Part shown: positions 10,072-21,170 of the stretch, one piece after another
How the letters are laid out: every line of letters begins with the position of its first letter
How positions within the stretch are numbered: position 1 is the stretch's first letter
Source of the DNA: Nageia nagi
Taxonomy: Eukaryota; Pinophyta
NCBI GenBank assembly: GCA_050084985.1
Contig: JBITNC010000001.1
Location: 77,934,001 to 77,998,000, forward strand
DNA: 64,000 nt
Direction of reading: 5' to 3'
The notes under the pieces: generated by a model
What the model saw: the letters and a program-made list of their open reading frames with translations, nothing else
Database searches by the model: none
Told to the model about the DNA's origin: nothing
Made by a program: the position numbers and the translations under genes

Positions 10072-10982
10072 CTATTTCACCTACCATTGTGGCCCTTGCC
10101 TAGGTCCTATCACTCCATTCTACCATGACCTCATGCATAGATGATAGGATTCCAACTACCACCTCTCTCTATTGCACGAGCCCTCTCTGCCATAGTCTCA
10201 TGAGTGACTCCTTTTCCTCAAGCAGCCTCTTTCCCTAGCCTAATCAGTATTTTCTCAGCCCCTTACTCTTCTCTATTCCTTGCATTTCTATGTCTTTTGA
10301 ATCCTCACCTACCTTTGCATTAATTTGGTAGATGAATTTTTTTTAGGCATTAATTTTTTTTTTGCCTTTTTTAAAAGCAAGTTCTTTCTTCTCATTATGA
10401 CTTGCTATGTGTGGAGTAAAAATGAAAAAAAATCATTAAATTGGGTTGTTAAATTTAATGCATTTGGGTAGAGTGTAGACTTAGTATGTCACATTAAATT
10501 GGAGTGGAGGTGTCTCATTTATTTATGGTAAAGTAATGATGATTTTGTTTCTTCTACTTGGAGCAACTTTTTTCAAGATAGTTTTTCAACTAGGTAGCTA
10601 ATCTAGAAGAATATCTTTACAAGTTTTATTTTACCTTAATTACATTACACTTTACATTGGTAAATATTACTTAGGTAAAAGTAATATTACTTAAGATCTT
10701 TATTAAGTAACAAGGGGGAATTTGTTTTACTTAATTTTTTAGATCTTTAGAGCAATGTTATGAAATTAATGTACTTAGAAGATATTTTTTCGTAAACTAG
10801 TATGCTATCTTTAAGAATAAAACTTTAAGTAAAAGAGGGAATTTGTATAAATTATTACTTAAATTTTATCCTTTTACTATTACCTTTTTATATTATGTTG
10901 AAATATTGCATAATACTTAAATATGTATGCTTTGTACTTAAAATTTATCTAGATAATGCATGCCTCTTAATCTTGTGTAGGA
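10072..10982 (+). other. Leader-like noncoding DNA between the minisatellite and a copia gag
   Basis: A C/T-rich stretch runs to about 10330, followed by AT-rich DNA. AAGTAACAAGGGGG at about 10715 resembles inverted sequences near 60375-60400 in Copia-D. ACTTAAAATTTATCTAGAT near 10940 resembles the Copia-D arm at 62034. This suggests that the leader of the Copia-A lineage continues here, but the exact junction with the following gag is unresolved. Confidence 0.45.
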
Positions 10983-12150
10983 ATGGAAATTTCTTATAGT
11001 TATAGATCCATGTGTTCAATGGAAAATACTTTAAGTATTGGAGCATCAAAATGAGAACTTTTCTCATCTCTCAAGAATTGTGGACTCTTGTCTCCCAAGG
11101 TTATACAAAAGTATATGCAACTAGATTTGTACTAATCATAATTGATGAGAAAAAAGGAGCTTTTGGAGTCTTGAAAGAAGGATGCCAAATCCTTATTTGC
11201 ATTATAGACTAGGATAGATGTTTTAATCTTCCATAAGATTATAGAATGCAAATTTGTAAAGGATTCTTGGGATACACTTGAAAGTGCCTATAAAGGCTCC
11301 TCCAAGGTCAGAGTAGCCAAGTCATAGATGCTTTAGAGATATTTTGAATATCTTAAAATGGATAATGAAGAATCCATTGAGGTATTCATAAATAAAGTTT
11401 AAAATCTAGTCAATAACATACATTCACATGGTGAGGAATTTAATAATACCCAAATCATAGAGAAGGTTCTTAGAATCCTTCCTAGAAAGTTTGATCCTAT
11501 CACCATCACCATTGAGGAGTCTAAGGATTTAACACAACTCTCTCTAGTTGAGTTATTTGTAAGCTTGTAGACCTATGATCATAAGATAAAATATTGGTCT
11601 AATGACCTTGATCAAGCATTCTAAGGAAAAATCAAAATGAATGACCAGTATTCTACTTCAATTCAAATTCTACTTCAAGAGACCATGATAAAGGTCATGG
11701 TGATATAGGATATGGATGAGGTGACCACATAAGATGAAGAGACCAATCAACTAGTAGAATCTAGAGCTTAGTTCCCCAATATTACTACTTCTATGGAAGA
11801 GATTGTTACACAAAATAATAATATTTTAAGAAGAAGAAAAAATAAAAAGCTAATTTTAGTGAAGAGTTAAGAGATATAAAATTATTTCTAACTCACAACA
11901 ACTTTAAAGTTGTTGATGATCATATTTGGTACCTAGAAAATGGTTTTTCCAATCACATGATTAGTAACAAAAACTTGTTTGTTCAACTTGAAGATAATGT
12001 ATTCAGACAAGTCAATTTTAGTGATAAAAATCAAGTTAGTATCTATGATAGAAGTTTTATTTCTTTTAAAGTAAATATTAGGAAGATCATACATATGCAT
12101 GATACATTGTATGTTTTGGGGTTGAAGCATAATATCTTAAGCATTGGTTA
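10983..12150 (+). pseudogene. Copia-C gag and protease remnant
   Basis: The plus-strand reading starts at ATG 10983 and, after a frameshift, gives MFNGKYFKYWSIKMRTFLIS followed by QELWTLVSQGY, a classic copia gag N-terminus. Stops and shifts are frequent through 11220-11880. At 11920-12150 the protease and GAG-pre-integrase region is recognisable: WYLENGFSNHM stands where WxxDSGASxHM is expected, so the catalytic Asp-Ser-Gly is lost, and LYVLGLKHNILSIG follows. It differs in family from Copia-B and Copia-D, whose gag begins MVxTFxPKHILD. Integrase and most of RT are gone. Confidence 0.85.
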
Positions 12151-12200
12151 GACATGATTGAAGAACTACATAATATTATTCAAGAAAGAGCATAATATCT

Positions 12201-14148
12201 TAATCCAAATACATTAAAATTTTAACCATATATTCACCATAATACTAGGTACTAATGATTACAATTTCAAGCTATGAATAAACCTGAGCTTCTCCTGGTG
12301 AGTTTGTTAATAGAGCCTTCCATGCATATTTTTACATTTAACTCCAAATTTTGAAGAGCCATAACTTGCAATCCATAGCTCTATTTTCTTCTTCATTTGA
12401 AGTGTTGGAATTGTGGAAGATATTTATTCAACATGATATAATAAAATAAATAAAAATATGAATTTGAAAAATCACCTTTTTTACAACTCCAAAAATCCAT
12501 TTCAGATCACTCATCCCATTTTAGGGGCTTTTGGTCCCACAAAATACTTGGGATCGAAACAACAAGGAAAATAATCTTCACACAAATATAGATTTTCTTG
12601 TTGGATTAGCTTGCACAATCTTAATTTGCTAGGCATCTTAGGTACATCACTTTACATTCTCAGCAATCAATAAGCAAACTATTCTCCATTCCAACACAAC
12701 TTCCTTAGTCATTACAACTATTGAGAAGATGTACACTTCTTCCCACTAGAATTCATGTCCAAATAAATATTACATTAGAAATATTTTTTCAATTGTTAAT
12801 GAAAATTTTGCTAATGAGAAAAGTAATATTTAACCTTAATCTTTCATGCTTCCAATTCGTAAATCCACAAAAGCACCCATTCCATTTTTTGAATAGGCTC
12901 CATCAATTCCTAGCAAAAGAACTTCTCTAATACTAACTTGATACATAAACCCTACTTTAGGATTTAATTTGGATCTTCACACTTTATTCATTTTAATGCT
13001 TATAGAAATAAAAATGCACATCAAATTAAAAATACACAAAATGATGTACACACATAGTTACCCTTATTCGATAGATGTGGTCTACATATAGCAAATAACA
13101 ATCCATTATTATAGAGTCCATTTTACAATATCACTTTTTTGATCCTTCTTGCTTCACTCTTTTATTTGTTGAAGTTGAATAACATGGTCATTATAGGCTC
13201 TCAACTGAATCCCTTTCTTGAAGATGACTCTCTTTTCAATGAAATTCCTTGATCATAGTTCCATGTATCTTTTCTTAGGATGATATATTTAGAACTACTC
13301 TTTGTATTTTTCTTTTCATCATGGTGATTATGTAGTCCATTTCTTTCTCCATGGTAATAATCTTTTCTATGTTCTTTTTCTTCTTCTATGCAAGCTTGAA
13401 ATGCACCTCCAATATTACTCTCATGGTTTTGTTAATTTCTATGGAGTCTACAATGAAATAGAGTCTTATACATTCATTTCAAACCTATACTAACTCCATC
13501 TTCGGAGGAAAATCCCTTAAAAGGAATTTCCTTTTTCCATACTACATGTTCCCTTTTATAACATTAAGGGATTACAAATTTGGAGTTTATGGTTACATAG
13601 TCATAAGATAATATTTGTAATTTTTCCTCCTTTACAATATGCTCTCTCACCCTCACAAAAATAATCTCCTTCATTTGTATTCCCATAGCATTGTTTTAAC
13701 CTCATATGGTTATATTCTCCTATTTTTTTTGGTTTTTACAAAACTATCAAAACTACTTCTAGTGCCATTTTGTCATGATCACAACTTTATGACCATATTT
13801 CCAAATGTCATGAAATTTCATATATGTGTTATTAGATATATGTATCTTAATTTTTCCAAATTTAACTCATTATTAGTAGCTCCCAGCATCATCATCAAGT
13901 TGGCCTCCAACACAGATTTGCACCTAGCACCTATCAAAATTTTGATTGTCATGAAGGCAAAATGAGAATTTACCATTTTGTGAGTATCATAACTTTCACA
14001 TATTTTATCCAAATGCTTTCAATTTTTAACAATATATTCACCATAATAGTAGGTACTAATGATTCAAATTTCAAGCTATGAATAAACCCAAGCTACTTTT
14101 GATGAGTCCATCAATAGAGTCTTCCATGCATATTTTTACATTTTTTAT
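12201..14148. mobile_element. Non-autonomous element with 145-bp terminal direct repeats inside Copia-C
   Basis: Similar segments of about 145 bp stand at 12201-12346 and 14006-14148. Both contain TATTCACCATAATA, AGGTACTAATGATT, TTCAAGCTATGAATAAACC and CTTCCATGCATATTTTTACA. Between them lie about 1.66 kb without a recognisable protein. The pair sits between the protease and RT remnants of Copia-C, so it reads as a small LTR-like insertion that accompanied loss of the middle of that element. A diverged relative of the terminal segment seems to be present near 26900-27070. Exact ends and target duplication were not resolved. Confidence 0.55.
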
Positions 14149-14159
14149 ATTTAACTTAA

Positions 14160-14930
14160 ACTAGGTATGTTGATGACATGATTACCCAATTATCCATGAA
14201 GTATTTGAAACTGATTAGTACACCAATTATTATTGATTTCAAATTGATGAAGGAGGAATCCACCCCTCTTATGAATGCAACCCTGTACAAGTCACTTATT
14301 AGTAGATTGATGTATCTTATAGCTACTTGACCTAACATTATGTTTACATTCAGTCTACTACACAATTCATGCACTCTCCACATGAATCCCATTGGAAAGA
14401 AACCAAAAGAATTCTATGGTATGTATTTGATACAAAAACATTTGGTTAGTTGTATAAGGCTACTAACTCTAAGAATATTGAAATGTACATAGATGCTAAT
14501 TAAGAAAGAAGCCTACATGATTAGAAGAGCACCTTTGAGTATGCCTTCTTCTTTGGTAAATCCCTTGTGTCATGGAGTAAAAAGAATAAAATAATAATTT
14601 CTCTTTTCATTGTAAAGCAAAATATATGGATTCCTCCTCTACTTGCACTGAAGCTATTTGGTTGGCCATATTATTTAAGGACTTAGGTTTGGACCTTGGC
14701 TTGACCATTCCCATCTACTATGACAATACCAACATTATTGCCATGATAAAGAATCCAATATTTCATAATTAGAGAATGCATGTTTCTATTCACCATCATT
14801 TTATGAGAGACTTGGTAAAGTATGGATTCATTGAATTAAAGTTTTATCCTTCTAAGTACTAGCTCACCAAAGCATTTTCAAAGGATTGATTCCTCTATCT
14901 CTAGAATCATATTGGAATTTAACCCATTCA
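14160..14930 (+). pseudogene. Copia-C reverse transcriptase end and RNase H remnant
   Basis: The plus-strand frames, read across several shifts, give YVDDMITQLSMKYLKL, then STPLMNATLYKSLISRLMYL, a degraded PDIMF segment, and an RNase H tail with EAIWLAILxKDLGLDLG, TIPIYYDN and HHHFMRDLVKYGFIELKF. These are the final part of copia RT and its RNase H, which normally run to the polypurine tract, as they do here. Confidence 0.85.
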
Positions 14931-15340
14931 AATTAAGGGAGAGAATGAAGGAATTTAATATTTCATTACTTAAATTCTATTTTGGATGCACCTACCATGC
15001 ACACATATCCTCTCCAATGGTTAATGCATGGAGAATTGTTCTTCACTTATCAACATTTATTTCCTTTGTAGGCATGCAATTGATCTTTAATGCTCACAAC
15101 CTAATCTTCTATTGCTAAGCATGATCTCCTATATCTTTCCTTCACTTTTCGAAAAGTTTGTAATCATATTTGATTTCTTGGAGTATCAAACATTCCACTT
15201 TTTTATTTCTATAAATAGAGAATTTATTTCCCATTGTAAGAAGTACAAGAGAATATTGTAATATTATGTTATTATTTTGAACATTCATAATATAAACTAT
15301 TTCATTTGCTCTACAAATATTTATTTTCATTCTCTCCATG
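14931..15340 (+). repeat. Copia-C polypurine tract and probable 3' LTR
   Basis: AATTAAGGGAGAGAA (14931-14946) right after the RNase H tail is a plausible polypurine tract, and the next bases are TG. A TATAAATAGAGAA box lies near 15211. The 3' boundary is uncertain (about 15315-15345). This LTR does not resemble the Copia-A LTR at 1-477, which argues that the two are different elements or that the unit is chimeric. Confidence 0.55.
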
Positions 15341-15640
15341 TGGTTGAATGATTGTGTATAAATATGACTCTTTATGCAGGTGTCTTGAAATTGGTTTGAG
15401 GTATTTTTACTATTAAGTTCATATTTTAGCTCTTAGGTATTATTTATATTCTCATTCTATGCATATATTCATGAGATATCATGGTTTATTTTATTATTGC
15501 TCCATTCCAAGTCTTAGAAAATTATAACTACTTAAGTCTTTAACTTAGCTCTTTAGCTTCATGATTTTCCTTGCTAGAATCACCACAAACTTGATCTCCT
15601 TCCTTGCACATATTGAATCTATCTTATTGCACCTGTCTAA
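15341..15640. other. AT-rich intergenic DNA, no feature seen
   Basis: This is 300 bases of AT-rich sequence with no reading frame, repeat or transposon motif that I could recognise. Confidence 0.5.
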
Positions 15641-17300
15641 GCATTTTTGAACATCCTTCTTAAAGTTTTTGCATGTTTCAAGCTTCTTAGGTACTTTTGT
15701 TACTCATCAGGTGCTTTTCCCACCTTACAACATTGTGTTCATACTTTAGATGATGTCACTATTCTTATCATGCAACATTCAATATTTTTAATGCCTTACC
15801 GCATCATGCTTGAGCTTCTACTAATGTTGTTAATCTTGCTGCCTAGCATTTAGTGCTTTTTGTGATGTGCCATGCTGTGCCTTATAGATATTTGATCAAA
15901 CTCTTGCTAACATCATCACTTTCACTTTCCTAACATTAAGTTTATTTCATTGTGCCTTGGCCATGTTTATGATTAGCTTACATCATTATTGTTCATTCAA
16001 TACTCAATGATCTTCACTAGTACTTCTAGTACCTTATTAACACTCCTAAGGCCTTTTGCTAATGCCATCTAGATCCATTACCTAGTATAGCATTCTTTAA
16101 TCTCTTCCTGTGCTTACATCTTGTACTTGTTGACATCATTATCCTTATTATGTGGGACTTAGTGCTATTTTTTCCTTATATCATTATTCTACATCTCGAA
16201 AACCTTGTTGGTAACATCACTACTCTTATTACATGACACTTAATGCATTCTTATAGTGCTACATCATGATAATATACTTATTGACATCATATTATGAAAA
16301 GTATGGGTATCCACAAGGAAATCATCCAAAGGGAGGATCAAGGTTGCACCACCATTCTTTTTCTAGAGTTCATTTTATGAAAAAATGATGGAAGGATGTG
16401 CTTTTGTTTGATATCTAGACATGCAAGATATAATGTTAGAGGGGAATCGCAACACTCTATTCCATTAAGAACCAAAAGTTTTATCAAAGAGAGGTGTTCA
16501 AACTCTTTTAAATAATGTAGACTCCATTTCCATAATCAAATGGTCATTAGAAATCAATAGAATGCCAACAATGCAAGGTAATATGCTCATGTTATGCTAA
16601 AACAATGATAAATTGATAAAACAAAATAAAACTACCATGAATCTAGCCTAAAACTATTCTACATGCTCTCAAAAATGTAAGAAAAAGGATATGGCTACTA
16701 AAATGGCTCCAAAATAGCTCGTAATGCTCCCCAACACATGCAATAATGATAAAGAGATGTTATGTGAAGTGCTATGGGTGATTAGGGTTTGAGATCTTGC
16801 TAAAGGCTTTAGTTATGAGAGAGAGAAGAATCCATAACAATCAAGATATGATAGAGATTAAAAAAGATAAGAGAGGGAAAATAAATTTTGAATTTAACTT
16901 TATAGCACTAATATCAGATCTGTATACTAGTTCACCTAGCTAGTTAGCTAGTTGGCTTGCCAACCAATTAGGTCAATCGGTATGTCAATTAGGGTCCAAT
17001 AAAAAATTTCAAAATGGTTATGATGGAGATATTTGCATAGAAAATAATAATATGTAAAATATTAATGTAAAAAATTGATTTTTATATGTATATAGAATGT
17101 GTAGTATTACTCCTTATTTCCTTATGTTGCACCATGATAACATCTTTGTTGATATCACAATTCAAAAAGTGTGATATTGTCCCTTTTCTTCCTAGTGCCA
17201 CATCATGACAACTTAATTGTTGATATCATCATCCTAAAAGTACAAAATTCCTTATTTTTCCTTTTCCCATGTCATGATAATATTTTTGTTAACATTATGT
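15640..17300. repeat. Degenerate tandem repeat of about 70-75 bp, split by an insertion
   Basis: Diverged units share a core like TTGTTGACATCATNATCCT and TGCCACATCATGATAAC. Cores fall near 16127, 16204, 16276, then 17144, 17214 and 17283, giving spacings of about 70-77 bp in each group. The middle (about 16300-17090) lacks the core and looks like inserted DNA. That insert includes a stretch of short CTAGTT/CTAGCTAG motifs near 16930-16960. Units are too diverged to count exactly. Confidence 0.5.
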
Positions 17301-19753
17301 GGTAATCTAACTTTTGTAATATTCTTGATCACAAGTATTCCATACTTGATTGTGACTACTTCAAATTTGACCATGATAACTATTCTATTGATTGCAACAA
17401 CCAAAAATTTTCAATATGGTATTATCATATTATTTCTTTTTTTATATGTAAGGATAGTAGTGTTGTATTATGATGGTTCTCTTACCTATAAAAGGAGGTA
17501 ATGTACACATGAGAAAACTATCAGATTTCTTTTTGGTAATGGTAAATTTATAATAAGAATTTTTTATACAAGGATCCAAAACCTATATTTACAAAATTTT
17601 ATTATATTTTCAATACTATACCAAAATTTAATAATGTTACAAACAAAATTCTATGCATCCTAGTCTAGAAAACTTGGGATGTTGGTCTTCCTACAACTAC
17701 CATAGGCTTTTCTAGAGCCCACTATTTACAAGTAACTATTAATGTTAATTGGTACATGGCTTGTAGTTAAGTATAATTTAATCAAATCCATAAAAGACCA
17801 CATGGTAGTCATTTTAGCCTTAGTAAATTCCTTTTCTTCTTGTAGTAGTTCCCCTTGGGGAACATCTTCCATATTTATCATGGTTGCAATCATTACTTAT
17901 TGCATTGATATGGCCATATTTTTTATATATTCATCTTCAAAATGGATCCATTATGCCTATATAAGGGCTTACATGTTCCATTCATATCCTATCTAACATG
18001 CCATATTTTTGAATAAAAAATAAAATCCTCTTTGTATATATCCTAAAATCATATTTTACATTGTTGGTAGGGTTTCACTAACTTTTATGTTGTTTATAAC
18101 ATCATGTGGTATCATATCTATCTAACATGTTATGTAGCAATCTTAAAAAGTTTTATCAACACTATTTCAACCTTTATATCATTTCTAACACCTTAGTTAT
18201 AGTCATATGGACGATTAGATAATCATATAGATAATCCACAAGGTCACCTAATTGTTCAAATGATCATGTATGATGTCTATAAAAGGTAGTTCAAGCTCAC
18301 TTTTCAAGATTAGACACAATTTTTATGAAATTTGTAATTATTATGATTTCAAGCAAGTGATATAATCTTCAAGGGTTTACATCAAGTTTTGAGCCTCCAT
18401 CATCATGCCTTAGGATTACTTCTCCATGCTTCATGGATTTGAGATACCTCTTGGTTATTTGAAGAGCTTGTGTTATTGATATTTTATTTCATGATTTATT
18501 GTAGGTTTTAGAGCTTAAATAAATCTATATTTAAGACTTGTATACTCTCTTTTATTGTATATTTATCATTGTTTATCATATAGGCATACTTAGGCTAGGT
18601 TTCGTACCTAAGGGTTTGAATCATATTTATTATGTAATTAGTATTTATGGATTTATATCCATTTTTTTTTATCTTATATCCATTTTCATTTGCACCATTT
18701 AACCACTTTAGGAAAATCTATACACATACTTAGTTCTTGAAATTTTTTTATCATACATTATCAATATTGTCACATAGCTTTGTCAAGTTTGCTCATCTAC
18801 ACTTTATCTATAGTTTATGCTTGAGTATCATAATTGCACAATATGAATATCAATAATTTATAGCATCCTTTTGATTAAGGAAAAAGGAGTCTTACAACCT
18901 TCTTGAGTTGGGGTTTCACTCCACTTGGATGGTCACAAGGTCCCAAGGACTTATGATTTGAAGCCTCCCATAATGTATTATCTTTCCTTTCATGTATAGA
19001 TAAATTCTTGCAACATTTAACTTTAAAGGATATAATATAAACTCTATCTTTGTCAATATTTTCAATACTCACATAAAATTAGATGCAAGTGTATAAATAT
19101 CCTTGGAATTGCTCATAGGTATTTTAAGTAGTTGAGGTGCAAGGGTTTTGAATCATTTACACTCTCTTTTTTTTCTACTTTTTTGGCCATTTTTCATATC
19201 AAATTTCCATTTAATACTCATGTATAAGGTTCCCAATGTTATTGGAGTTATTAGATATTGAATACACCAACCTATGATTATGGGACCTCCCTTTAAACTA
19301 AATCTCCTTCTTATCAAATAAGGGGGTTTGTAAAGGGGTAACTAGAGCACAAATGGGATATATAATCAAAATAAGAGGAAAGAAAAATGATTAATGATGA
19401 AGGAGGGGATAGTGGATGTACAAGATAATGAGATGGAGAGGGGATAAATAAGGGTAGATAGGGAAGGGGTGTATAAGATAGATATGATCATTGTGAAAAG
19501 GGGGTGGGAGTAATAAGGGGAAGGTTGATGATAATTAGGGAAAGGAGAGGGCAAATGGTAAGCAAGGGGAGGGGGTTCAAGTATCATTTGCTATAGTGGG
19601 GCTACAAAGCTATCCTCCTTAACTATGAAGTTAACTAAAATCTTTATTAAACCTTGGTGAGTGGGGATGTATGCCCAATTCATCCTAATATAGATATCCA
19701 AAAACTGAAAGAGGAAGTAGGGGATATTTACCTCAAATATACCATGCAAGTGG
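17301..19753. other. Decayed intergenic DNA with one LTR-like promoter region and a purine-rich stretch
   Basis: No protein could be recognised. Around 18000-18750 the sequence looks like a gypsy-type LTR on the plus strand (TATAAAAGG at about 18277, then T-rich and A-rich tracts), but neither end nor partner was found. At about 19370-19580 the plus strand is strongly purine-rich with repeated GGGG and GGGGG runs. The flank at 19591-19753 is the left side of the solo-LTR target. Confidence 0.35.
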
Positions 19754-20236
19754 TGATGTAATTGAAGGATTCCATAAAACATGATCTCTTGTAGCTTCTC
19801 CAACAAATCTAACTTTCAACCATCTAACTAAGAACAAATCATTCACATAAATTAAAACACATAATGTATAGTGGTTCCTACAACTCTTGGGAGTACATCC
19901 ACTTTGAACCATGTATTCTATTACTTCTCACAAGAGAACTGTCCTACAAATTCTCAAGAATTCTTCTACAAACCTCCTACAAGAGCATTCCTACAAATCT
20001 ACAAGACTAGCATCTTCATGCTTCTACAAGTACAATGAGAGGGGGGGTACTCCTTAATTTATAAGATGAAACCCACTCTTTAAGAACCCTTTTACCCAAG
20101 AGTAAGGTTAAAGCTTTTTCCATATTTATTCCCTTAATGCTTTAAGGTATCTAAAGATACTTTAAGCATTAAGTGGATTTACATTTTGGGTTTACATTAA
20201 AGAGAGATATTACATAATAATGCATTATAATTTCCA
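19754..20236 (-). repeat. Solo LTR of the Copia-A/B/D type, with perfect target duplication
   Basis: This 483-bp sequence on the minus strand starts TGGAAATTATAATGC and ends CA. It is flanked on both sides by AGTGG (19749-19753 and 20237-20241). It shares with the other LTRs here the hairpin AAAGTATCTTTAGATACCTTAA, the TTATAAATTAAGG box and the tract ending before the primer site. No internal region adjoins it, so it is the product of LTR-LTR recombination. Confidence 0.88.
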
Positions 20237-20759
20237 AGTGGGATATCAGGATAAAGTGGTAACTATGGATTTCTATGTATCTCCCTTATATATTGATTAA
20301 TTTGATAATGGATTTAGAAACTTCATCTCATGGTTGGGAAATAAAGTCCATCACATACACATACTTCTTTTCACTTAGCATTTGCTCCCCAGATCCAAGA
20401 AAATTTCAAGCATCCTCCTTAGTTACCCTCATTTCCCTATAATATTTTAGATTTGAATTCCTCATGCTTATGGTAGCCACTATTAACTCTATGTTGATAA
20501 AAAAATGGGTACCATCTATGATCAAATTTCCTTCATCCCAATAACACACATATTGGCAAGACCAACTTTCATTGAAACCTTGCAAAGCATCAAACCTTCT
20601 TATGAATATTTGTATTTCAATTAATGTGCCTAAAATTTCATCTAATGGGAGATTTTTAAGCTCAAAGAAAGCAATATAATTCTTAGGTAAAAAATATTAT
20701 ATGAATGTATACAACTTATCTTTTTTACAAATATTGATGTGATTTTCTACCTTCGTCTA

Positions 20760-21170
20760 GTACCTTGCAATGTTTTCAATGGTTTGATATCCCTTTGCTT
20801 TGTGTTGTATACGTGTATGAAGGATACCTCTTTCTTAATGTTAATTTTGAAATGCTCAATGAACATCCTTTTTAGATATTTAAAATTTTGAAAACTTACA
20901 TGTGGTATCATATTAAACCATTACATTGCATTATGATATAAATATAAAGGAAATAGTTTCACATGTATGTCTTCATCAATGAACAATAAGTATGCTTCAT
21001 ATTCAAAATTTTTAACAAGCATGATAGGGTATTGATTGTTTTTAAATTTTGTGAGATTTATCTTCTTATTGAACTCTATTATATTATCCCTAATAATTTT
21101 ACATAATGGATTATGATTTTCTTCCTCTATTGGTCTTTTACCTACTTTTCTCATTTTTCTCCCAAGTTCA
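20760..21170 (-). pseudogene. Gypsy gag fragment
   Basis: The minus-strand translation gives a retrotransposon gag core: NLTKFKNNQYPIMLVKNFEY, AYLLFIDEDIHVKLFPLYLY, HNAMxWF, then PHVSFQNFKYLKRMFIEHF. This follows the usual layout (F-G-x-DPxxHxxxFE, KLFPxSLxGxAxxWF, F...F). Stops follow on both sides and no protease or RT is attached. The solo LTR at 19754 is inserted in the flank of this relic. Confidence 0.7.

Noticed and set aside
13302-13965. Short hydrophobic plus-strand frames
   Set aside because: T-rich DNA yields Phe/Leu/Tyr-rich frames by chance; no motif was seen.
15640-17300. CRISPR-like array
   Set aside because: The repeats are strongly diverged, uneven and in plant DNA; this is a decayed tandem repeat.
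19370-19580. G-quadruplex or regulatory G-run region
   Set aside because: Runs of four or more G are present but spaced irregularly; low-complexity purine DNA is a sufficient description.
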